From the NCBI RefSeq assembly GCF_932526225.1, contig NC_064040.1:10702856-10766855 (forward strand): DNA of 64,000 nt. The letters are read 5' to 3'. The notes under the pieces were generated by a model. The model was not told where the DNA came from and made no database searches. It was given only the letters and a program-made list of their open reading frames with translations. Both the position numbers and the translations under genes were made by a program. Positions 47,701 to 59,700 of this stretch are shown piece after piece (the stretch's first letter is position 1; every line of letters starts with the position of its first letter). The stretch comes from Nematostella vectensis. Its lineage: Eukaryota > Cnidaria > Anthozoa > Actiniaria > Edwardsiidae.

Positions 47701-50700
47701 TCATAATCATACTCTTAGATGAGAGGAGGATTCTTCCAACAATCATAGGAATGCGATCAGGATTGTCTCGACTAATCATAGACTGCGATCAGGATTGTCT
47801 TGATCAATCATAAACTGGGAATGAGATAATGAGATATTCCTAACAAACAAAGACTTGATTTGTGAGTCTGGTTCAAACCAGTTACTGCTTGAGATGGACT
47901 TTGTCTGGATCAGCAATAAATAGTGATTAATATTTTCTGTACCAATGATAAACTGGGAAAGGCATCCTAGATTTGTGAGTGTCTGAACAAGACCTAGGGA
48001 ATATTCAGCAAAAGGTTATCTAAAACAAATTGAAGTTACTACGAGTGGAACAGCAAATTGTTCGGGCTTAGGGATGTGTGCCGACATGTAAAATGATTGT
48101 GACTGCATTATTGTGATTGTGTGACTCAGGTTCATACCTTGTAAGCACCAAGTGCTCCTTCGCAACACAGCGTGTGGTCACGCGTCACGTAATCAAGCCC
48201 GCAGCACTCTTTACCGGATGTGACGTCATACGCATTGCCCTTGGCCGCATCGCCACAACAGACCTGCGCACTAGCTACCACTCTACCACCACAGCACTTC
48301 CGGGCGGGGAGGGGGTCGTACAGGCTGCCACAGACACAAACCTAAAGACAGTAGGAGGGGTGAAAAAGACTTTTGCTAATCAGGAACGGTGACTTATTAT
48401 ACTCGACAGCGAGAAAGAAAAGCATTCCTAGTCTCCGTCGCAGCAGTTGTGGACACGTCAAGCTTATAGTTGGGGCTTAGCGTCAGGTTATTTTTACTCT
48501 GGGTACCAGAGGCTCCAAGCTTCGCGGCGACAACGATTTGAGTTTTCGCCGCGATGCTAGGAGCCTCTGGTACCCAGGGTAGGTTATTTTAAGTGCTTAT
48601 AACCCTAGGCTTTCTGTCTTTTTTCTATAAATGAACTTGACTCGAGCTTTATAACGATGTGTTGTTCACTGAAATCGAATTAAACGCGAAACTTCTATGT
48701 TACTTCAAATCGGGGAGTTTGGTCGACCTGTTTGTATGGCGGCGTGACAGGTCTCGGTCGAAACATATGCGATGACGCGGTAGTGGACGTCGATCAATTA
48801 CCCGATACTGGCCAATCACAGAAATTTTATAGGAACTGCACGATACGGTTCATATGATTTCGCTTACCTTGGAATTGTTGACAAAATATGGAGTATCACT
48901 ACAGCATGTGTCTCCAAAACCAACCACTACGCCTCCGTTACCCTGGCAACAGACACTCCCCGAGGGCACACGCAAGTAGTTGCCATAACAACACTTGTAG
49001 TCTGGTCTATTCACGTAGAATTGATTCCCACAGCATACATCGTTGGCGCTGTTTTTCACAAGATAGGCCGAGTCACAGCACGACTTGCGCGCGTCTTTAT
49101 CATGGAGGACTCCGTCACAGCATACCTGGAGTAAACAACTTAACGTGAGGCAAAGGGCTGGGCGATGCTAGTGATCGTCTAGAGGCAGATGCATGGCGTA
49201 AGGGCGGGGGAGGGGTTGGTGGGTGAAGTTAATCATCTGTACGTGAGGCAAAGGGCTGGGCGATGCTAGTGATCGTCTAGAGGCAGATGCATGGCGTAAG
49301 GGCGGGGGAGGGGTTGGTGGGTGAGGTTAATCATCTGTACGTGAGGCAAAGGGCTGGGCGATGCTAGTGATCGTCTAGAGGCAGATGCATGGCGTAAGGG
49401 CGGGGGAGGGGTTAGTGGGTAAGGTTAATCATCTGTACGTAAGGCAAAGGGCTGGGCGATGCTAGTGATCGTCTAGAGGCAGATGCATTGCGTAAGGGCG
49501 GGGGAGGGGTTGGTGGGTAAGGTTAATCATCTGTACGTAAGGCAAAGGGCTGGGCGATGCTAGTGATCGTCTAGAGGCAGATGCATGGCGTAAGGGCGGG
49601 GGAGGGGTTGGTGGGTAAGGTTAATCATCTGTACGTGAGGCAAAGGGCTGGGCGATGCTAGTGATCGTCTAGAGGCAGATGCATGGCGTAAGGGCGGGGG
49701 AGGGGTTGGTGGGTAAGGTTAATCATCTGTACGTGAGGCAAAGGGCTGGGCGATGCTAGTGATCGTCTAGAGGCAGATGCATGGCGTAAGGGCGGGGGAG
49801 GGGTTGGTGGGTGAGGTTAATCATCTGTACGTGAGGCAAAGGGCTGGGTCATGATGGTGATTGTGCAGAGGCGGACACTGGGGGGGGGGGGGGGGGGGGT
49901 CACACAGCTAAACGCGAGGCAAAGGACAGGACAATACTTGTGCAGAGACAGACGCAAAGCCGGGGTGAGGGGCCTAGGGGATAAACCCGGTGACGTTTTC
50001 CTCTTTGTAGACTCGATGTAACGAGCAATCCTATTTTTGTCATAGAATGATCAGTCATGTCTTGGTACCAGCGAAAAGTTATGGAACTTTGCAACGTAAG
50101 GATGATGGCGAATCCAAAAAAATGACTGTTTAACAGGGGCGGTAAGGTTCGTGATCCGTGAACGGCCTTTTTTGTTTATCGTGAATCGTGATAACGACAA
50201 ATTGAAAACCGTGATACGTGCTACCTTAATTTGATCAGCGTTAATCGTGATTTCTCTTTAAAAATCGTGAATCGTGATTTCCGAGTAAAGATTGATTTTT
50301 GTCGTCAGTTTATCATGAAACGTGATATCCGATTTTTGAAACTCGTGAAACGTGCAGGGACCCCCCCCCCCCCCCCCTTACCGGCCCTAGTTGAAAACAA
50401 CTCCACACAGCTGGTGCGATACGTGGTATTTGGGGACATAATATCTACCTTTTGTGCCGGGTTGTAGCATGTTGCTCCACATAGCTGGTCGGATATGGTG
50501 CATTCGACGTACGTGCACACTGCTGTGGGGGGAGGGCTGGTGGGGCACTGGAACACTCGTCTACGGTACAGCTGATAACTTCGCATGATTCCATTCTCTT
50601 GTGCTGGGGGCGCTGTGGATGGAACAGTGCTTTATCTTAAAATCAATAGGAAATTTGTCTTGGTGGCCACGGTGGTGGTGGTTTAGTATGTAAACTACTG

Positions 50701-53700
50701 TCATCATCCGCAAAAGAAGAAAAAAATGTGTACCACTATTTCAATACTTTTAACAAGGTTCCACTTCGAGAACACACGTGTCGTAACCCATGCTTCATCA
50801 TGAAAATTCATGCCTGTCTGTGAAAGCCATGTCGGGACGTAAAATAGAACATATGAAGAAACCGTTGTCGTTTTAGGGGTCTGGTACCGATAAATTTTAG
50901 TTTCTTTTCAGAAGCTTTCTTCATTGACAAAAGATGGTCACAGTCACTGTTTTTCTGAGTACAATTCACAAAGTTTGCGAAGCACCTGCGGTACGGCAGC
51001 CCTAAAAATGACAAGAATCGTGCAGGTTTTACAAATTAGGAATATCTTAGTTTCCTTATATGTAAGTGACCGCGTCTGGGAAAAACGACAATTTTTGGCT
51101 AGATTTTCTTGATATGTAAAAAAGATTTCCATACTTGATACCCATGAAGCACTGTGGGCTACAACATATGGATTCTCACACTGCGACTTTATTTGGCGTG
51201 CGAAGTTAGAGAACTCACCCCAGTCCACGCGCATTGTGTTGGGTCCCGCGGTCAGCTGTGGGGCAGCGAGCCCGCTAGGAGCTGAAACAGAATTCGGCCA
51301 TGGATTATTAAACATCTACTATAAAACCACGAGTTAACAATAAAAATAACCACAATAAAAGTAAAGCAAAACACTAAATGCAAGCAAAGTACAAAAACAA
51401 AGAGCGCAAGCAAAAGAAGCAAGAAAGAACGACAAGCAAGGAAACAAACAAGGAAACAAGCAAGGAAAAAAGCAAGTAAGGAAAGTAAATTCTCCTTACC
51501 ATCCGGCTGGGTGCGCGCGGTGCTTGTCGGGCTCCGGGTACACGTGTACACGGTACAGACCTCCACCTGAGAGCAATCAGTTTTTAGTGCATTGTCTCCA
51601 CTCCAACAACATCAACACGTTACTTTAATTTCATTTGAAATATTGGAATAACTTATCGCGGTGATTGAAGTGGATTCTGTTCGCCAATGAAATGTACTTC
51701 CCATTCACATTGATTTTGATTTGTCTGGTTTGTGAAACTTTTGTCCGAACCAAAGTTCTTTTAAGAACGTTTTAGTTTAAAAACTAGTAGATTAAAAAAA
51801 ATATCATCATTCAACCTGGGCCAAACGTCGACATCAACAACACCATCGACATCAGACCAACCAAAGACGATAGCACGTGCATTGGGAATAGTGACATTGA
51901 TACATACCATGATGGTATACTGTGTGTATGGCGATAGGCCACTCACTGAGGCAACTCTCTGGTTAGCAGAGGCGTTCACTCGAAGCATATTATTTCTAAA
52001 AGAAAAAAAAAGTAAAAAAAAGTAAAAAGTAATTATCGAATGATTTTTCTTATTACTTGGATATTATTTGACAACTTTCGGTTGTCGTCAGTTGTCCTGA
52101 AAAGAGTTCCCTAAAATGTCACAGCCAGACACCGTCTCAGGATTGGCTGAGAGGGGTGCGTAGTCATGGGTATCATATGGAAGAAGCATAGTATTTGAAG
52201 ATTCCTTAATAAGAAACACCCACTTTTGGCCGCCAAGGGGGGGGGGGGGGGGTGCCCGCGCACGCGCGCCCTGTGAACTCCCCTACGAAACCACCTGTGC
52301 ACCCCCCCTACGCAACCACCTGTGCACCCCCAGTACACCCCCCTGTGCTCGCTCGTGGTGACATACTCACGCGTAGATCTTGTACGCGGAGATCTGTCCG
52401 TTGGGCGTGGTGGGCGGGGTCCAGGAGACCCGGATGACCGTACTGCTCTCCGAGTACAAGATGGGGGCAGCGAAGCCTTCTGGGGCTGTGGAACAACAAA
52501 AAGCGATTAGCGACAGTGATTATAATCCATCTCGGAAGTAGGTAGAAATTAACGAGGAGGGAGGTGGTGCACTAGCATAGACATCACATGCAAAAGGTCT
52601 CAATAGTCTTATTCTTTAATTGGAAAAGACCACTTTTGTAATCGGGGTGGAGTTGGCACCCCCCTACGCCCACCCTAGCTCCACGTCTGTCCGAACCCCA
52701 CCTCGTGACATAGAATACAACGCACCTCCATCCTCGTGACATAGAATACAACGCACCTCCATCCTCGTGACATAGAATACAACGCGCCTCCATCCTCGTG
52801 ACATAGAATACAACGCGCCTCCATCCTCATGACATAGAATACAACGCGCTTCCATCCTCGTGACATAGAATACAACGCACCTCCATCCTCATGACATAGA
52901 ATACAACGCACCTCCATCCTCGTGACATAGAATACAACGCGCCTCCATCATCATGACATAGAATACAACGCACCTCCATCCTCGTGACATAGAATACAAC
53001 GCGCCTCCATCCTCATGACATAGAATAAAACGCGCCTCCATCCTCATGACATAGAATACAACGCGCCTCCATCCTCATGACATAGAATAAAACGCACCTC
53101 CATCCTCATGACATAGAATACAACGCGCCTCCATCCCCATGACATAGAATACAACGCGCCTCCATCCTCATGACATAGAATAAAACGCACCTCCATCCTC
53201 ATGACATAGAATACAACGCGCCTCCATCCTCATGACATAGAATAAAACGCACCTCCATCCTCATGACATAGAATACAACGCGCCTCCATCCCCATGACAT
53301 AGAATACAACGCGCCTCCATCCTCGTGACATAGAATACAACGCACCTCCATCCTCGTGACATAGAATACAACGCGCCTCCATCCTCATGACATAGAATAC
53401 AACGCGCCTCCATCCTCATGACATAGAATACAACGCACCTCCATCCTCGTGACATAGAATACAACGCGCCTCCATCCTCGTGACATAGAATACAACGCAC
53501 CTCCATCCTCGTGACATAGAATACAACGCACCTCCACCCTCGTGACATAGAATACAACGCGCCTCCATCCTCATGACATAGAATACAACGCGCCTCCATC
53601 CTCATGACATAGAATACAACGCACCTCCATCCTCGTGACATAGAATACAACGCGCCCCCATCCTCGTGACATAGAATACAACGCACCTCCATCCTCGTGA

Positions 53701-56700
53701 CATAGAATACAACGCGCCTCCATCCTCGTGACATAGAATACAACGCACCTCCATCCTCGTGACATAGAATACAACGCGCCTCCATCCTCGTGACATAGAA
53801 TACAACGCACCTCCATCCTCGTGACATAGAATACAACGCTCCTCAATCCTCATGACATAGAATACAACGCACCTCCATCCTCATGACATAGAATACAACG
53901 CACCTCCATCCTCATGACATAGAATACAACGCACCTCCATCCTCATGACATAGAATACAACGCACCTCCATCCTCATGACATAGAATACAACGCACCTCC
54001 ATCCTCATGACATAGAATACAACGCACCTCCATCCCCATGACATAGAATACAACGCGCCTCCATCCTCATGACATAGAATACAACGCGCCTCCATCCTCG
54101 TGACATAGAATACAACGCACCTCCATCCTCGTGACATAGAATACAACGCACCTCCATCCTCGTGACATAGAATACAACGCTCCTCAATCCTCATGACATA
54201 GAATACAACGCACCTCCATCCTCATGACATAGAATACAACGCACCTCCATCCTCATGACATAGAATAAAACGCACGTCCATCCTCATGACATAGAATACA
54301 ACGCGCCTCCATCCCCATGACATAGAATACAACGCGCCTCCATCCTCGTGACATAGAATACAACGCACCTCCACCCTCGTGACATAGAATACAACGCGCC
54401 TCCATCCTCATGACATAGAATACAACGCACCTCCATCCTCATGACATAGAATACAACGCACCTCCATCCTCATGACATAGAATACAACGCACCTCCATCC
54501 TCATGACATAGAATACAACGCACCTCCATCCTCATGACATAGAATACAACGCACCTCCATCCTCATGACATAGAATACAACGCACCTCCATCCCCATGAC
54601 ATAGAATACAACGCGCCTCCATCCTCATGACATAGAATACAACGCGCCTCCATCCTCGTGACATAGAATACAACGCACCTCCATCCTCGTGACATAGAAT
54701 ACAACGCACCTCCATCCTCGTGACATAGAATACAACGCTCCTCAATCCTCATGACATAGAATACAACGCACCTCCATCCTCATGACATAGAATACAACGC
54801 ACCTCCATCCTCATGACATAGAATAAAACGCACCTCCATCCTCATGACATAGAATACAACGCGCCTCCATCCCCATGACATAGAATACAACGCGCCTCCA
54901 TCCTCGTGACATAGAATACAACGCACCTCCACCCTCGTGACATAGAATACAACGCGCCTCCATCCTCATGACATAGAATACAACGCGCCTCCATCCTCAT
55001 GACATAGAATACAACGCACCTCCATCCTCGTGACATAGAATACAACGCGCCTCCATCCTCGTGACATAGAATACAACGCACCTCCATCCTCGTGACATAG
55101 AATACAACGCGCCTCCATCCTCGTGACATAGAATACAACGCACCTCCATCCTCGTGACATAGAATACAACGCGCCTCCATCCTCGTGACATAGAATACAA
55201 CGCACCTCCATCCTTATGACATAGAATACAACGCACCTCCATCCTCATGACATAGAATACAACGCACCTCCATCCTCGTGACATAGAATACAACGCACCT
55301 CCATCCTCATGACATAGAATACAACGCACCTCCATCCCCATGACATAGAATACAACGCGCCTCCATCCTCATGACATAGAATACAACGCGCCTCCATCCT
55401 CGTGACATAGAATACAACGCACCTCCATCCTCGTGACATAGAATAAAACGCACCTCCATCCTCATGACATAGAATACAACGCGCCTCCATCCCCATGACA
55501 TAGAATACAACGCGCCTCCATCCTCATGACATAGAATAAAACGCACCTCCATCCTCATGACATAGAATACAACGCGCCTCCATCCTCATGACATAGAATA
55601 CAACGCACCTCCATCCTCATGACATAGAATACAACGCACCTCCATCCTCATGACATAGAATACAACGCACCTCCATCCTCGTGACATAGAATACAACGCA
55701 CCTCCATCCTCATGACATAGAATACAACGCACCTCCATCCCCATGACATAGAATACAACGCGCCTCCATCCTCATGACATAGAATACAACGCGCCTCCAT
55801 CCTCGTGACATAGAATACAACGCACCTCCATCCTCGTGACATAGAATAAAACGCACCTCCATCCTCATGACATAGAATACAACGCGCCTCCATCCCCATG
55901 ACATAGAATACAACGCGCCTCCATCCTCATGACATAGAATAAAACGCACCTCCATCCTCATGACATAGAATACAACGCGCCTCCATCCTCATGACATAGA
56001 ATAAAACGCACCTCCATCCTCATGACATAGAATACAACGCGCCTCCATCCCCATGACATAGAATACAACGCGCCTCCATCCTCGTGACATAGAATACAAC
56101 GCACCTCCATCCTCGTGACATAGAATACAACGCGCCTCCATCCTCATGACATAGAATACAACGCGCCTCCATCCTCATGACATAGAATACAACGCACCTC
56201 CATCCTCGTGACATAGAATACAACGCGTCTCCATCCTCATGACATAGAATACAACGCGCCTCCATCCTCATGACATAGAATACAACGCACCTCCATCCTC
56301 GTGACATAGAATACAACGCTCCTCCATCCTCGTGACATAGAATACAACGCACCTCCATCCTCATGACATAGAATACAACGCACCTCCATCCTCATGACAT
56401 AGAATACAACGCACCTCCATCCTCATGACATAGAATACAACGCGCCTCCATCCTCGTGACATAGAATACAACGCACCTCCATCCTCGTGACATAGAATAC
56501 AACGCGCCTCCATCCTCATGACATAGAATACAACGCGCCTCCATCCTCGTGACATAGAATACAACGCACCTCCATCCTCGTGACATAGAATACAACGCGC
56601 CTCCATCCTCATGACATAGAATACAACGCACCTCCATCCTCGTGACATAGAATACAACGCACCTCCATCCTCGTGACATAGAATACAACGCGCCTCCATC

Positions 56701-59700
56701 CTCATGACATAGAATACAACGCGCCTCCATCCTCATGACATAGAATACAACGCACCTCCATCCTCATGACATAGAATACAACGCACCTCCATCCTCGTGA
56801 CATAGAATACAACGCGCCTCCATCCTCATGACATAGAATACAACGCACCTCCATCCTCATGACATAGAATACAACGCACCTCCATCCTCGTGACATAGAA
56901 TACAACGCGCCTCCATCCTCATGACATAGAATACAACGCGCCTCCATCCTCATGACATAGAATACAACGCACCTCCATCCTCATGACATAGAATACAACG
57001 CACCTCCATCCTCGTGACATAGAATACAACGCGCCTCCATCCTCATGACATAGAATACAACGCACCTCCATCCTCATGACATAGAATACAACGCACCTCC
57101 ATCCTCATGACATAGAATACAACGCGCCTCCATCCTCGTGACATAGAATACAACGCACCTCCATCCTCGTGACATAGAATACAACGCGCCTCCATCCTCA
57201 TGACATAGAATACAACGCGCCTCCATCCTCGTGACATAGAATACAACGCACCTCCATCCTCGTGACATAGAATACAACGCGCCTCCATCCTCGTGGCATA
57301 GAATAAAACTCACCTCCATCCTGCGTCCGTTCAGTGACCGGATCGCTCTCTTTTTCACCAGCACCGTTGTCCAGTTTAACCTGAAAATGCAACATGGTTT
57401 AGGATAAGCGGGCAACCTAAATCCTACACTTTAAACATGGTTTACGATTCGAAAAGCTACCGCATCCTTCTTCTAAACTCAACTCATCGGAACCGGGAAT
57501 GGAACCCGGAACCACCGTGCGGCGTTCTATCCAGTGCACCACACATACCCCAGGTACAACGGGTACCATTCTATGTTTTAAGAGGTTTCTTGGATAATAT
57601 GAATTGGAGTCCTCTAAAGTAAACACCGGTGCAATTCGTAATCGAATGTGCTATTTTATCTTATTCCATTGTTACTTCACGACTTGATATTCGTGATCGA
57701 CTCGATAATATCTAGACCGACTCAGTTCTACTTAAACTGAATCGGTGCTATTCGTGATCAACTCGGTACTTTTCGTTATCGACTTGGTGCTATTCGTAAT
57801 CGATTCAGTACTATTAGTAATTGAATCGGTGCTATTCATTTGGCCCCCGTGACCGACACGGTACTATTCGTGATCGACTCGGTACTATTCGTAATCGCCT
57901 CGGTGCTATTCGTAATTGAATCGGTGCTATTCGTGATCGACTCGGTAATTAATTGGAACGTAATTTGGGCTGATTTGGTGCTATTTGAGGGTTTCAGGAC
58001 TCAGGAAGTAATCCGGTGCTACCCATTTCTCAGCTCAAAGGATATTAATTATGAACCTTCAACATTTTGTCTTGTTTTCCAGAGGAAACAGCTGAACTCG
58101 AACATACCCAGAATCTGTAGTCGGAGCTTGGCTTGAGTTGTGTGACAACCAGACTAGTCACGTTACCGGTAACGGTCCCAAACCTGAACTTTGTGGATGA
58201 CGTTACATGCTCGTAGGACACTGTGTAAGCCTTGACCGCGCCACGGAGAAGACTGAGTACTGGTGGAGACCACGTGACAAGTACCGACGTATGATTGAAA
58301 GCTTTGGCAGTGACATTTGGCCCCGAGAGGGGAGGGGAGGGGCCGGTACGGAAACCAAGGGAAGGAAGACTGGTGGAATTGCCTTCGGAAGTGAACACTG
58401 TAACCTGAAAGACAAGTGGTGAGGCTTTAGACTCGACAATACGGTTCTGAATAGAAACGAGTAAGAAATAAGCAATAATGTTATAAAAGAATCTATCTGA
58501 CTTGGATGACACGCTTGGCTTTATCTAAACATTTAAATACCTTATTATTTTGGGAAAAAATCAAGACATGGTGTGCAAATATTCATTTCCGATAATAATA
58601 GAGAGAGGGTGTTTCTTTATTATTATTCATTTGCAAAAACAGAAATGAAATCTTTTTTCAAGCGGGTGACTATAGGTAGACATACACCAAGAGTACCTTG
58701 TATTGATGCAGTGAATATATCCCGAGTCCCGTATCGTCATAAAACTGTGCGATATTGCTGGTCAGCGTTAGCTTCACAAACGTATGCGTGGCCGTGAAGT
58801 TCGGATTGGTTGGATCGTCCAGTGTCATTCTGAAGAGTTCAAATCGCCTGATCTCGCCGTTAGGTCTTGACGGTGGGTCCCATTCCACCCGAAGTGCTGT
58901 AGCCGACACAGCCTTGGCTGTCGGGGAGGGCTGGTCCGAGGGGTTTGCTCCAAGCGTGCGCATTTTTGTCTGCTGGCTGCTACCACAGTCCCCGGCTGTA
59001 CAAGCGGAAATGACGATGCTAGAGGAAAAATAGAGCCATTATAGACTGGACTGGTGTTCACTGTGCAACCTACCCTTTATTATACTCAATGTATGATTCT
59101 GATTCAAGTAACATCCCAGGAAATTTAATCAGTCGGTTAAAACTGAAGTTCCCCGAGGCAGTGATCAGGAATACCATCCAAAAGGGGGGGGGGGGGGGGG
59201 AGTAAATTGCTGAATATTAGCTCCCTTGAACTTCCTTTAAAATTTCAGACTGAGGAGGGAAGGGGTGGGGCCCCTTGGATCCACCACTGGTTATTTTAGT
59301 CCAGATATTTGTGCGCCTCATATACGAGTACCGCGTTCTTGTTTCTTAGACCTCTTTTTGCAAGCAACCATCAAGACCTAATAACGAAGTATTGCAAGCA
59401 TCCTATTTACGAACCTGTATTCAATATACGGCATCAAGCCCGTAACGTTGAACTCAAACACCGACGTGTCATTTATAGTGTTGTTAGACCCAGTCTCCAG
59501 AACGCGCACGATGTAGCGTATCACGTGACCATTTGGCTTAGTGGGCGTGGTCCAGACCACGTGCAGTGCGAAGGGACTGAGGGCGCGCACGGTGGGCGGG
59601 CTGATGCCTTCTGGATCTGTCAGAAGAGAAACATTAACGTAAGGGCTCTGCTATAAATTAACACATGTTTGAAAAAAAATATTTTGTACGACTCTGTGAA

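Noticed and set aside
52701-57319. CRISPR-like array of 31-bp repeats, or a family of Cys/Met-rich repetitive proteins
   Set aside because: There are no spacers between the units. The units derive from a usherin splice junction, and the open frames come only from the near stop-free repeat.
57417-57626. Functional tRNA gene on the minus strand
   Set aside because: A- and B-box-like sequences exist, but the spacing is too short and no acceptor stem pairs; kept only as a SINE-like fragment.
57840-58136. 98-codon frame with VLFVIDS repeats
   Set aside because: It is a translation of the 21-bp intronic minisatellite, not a membrane protein.
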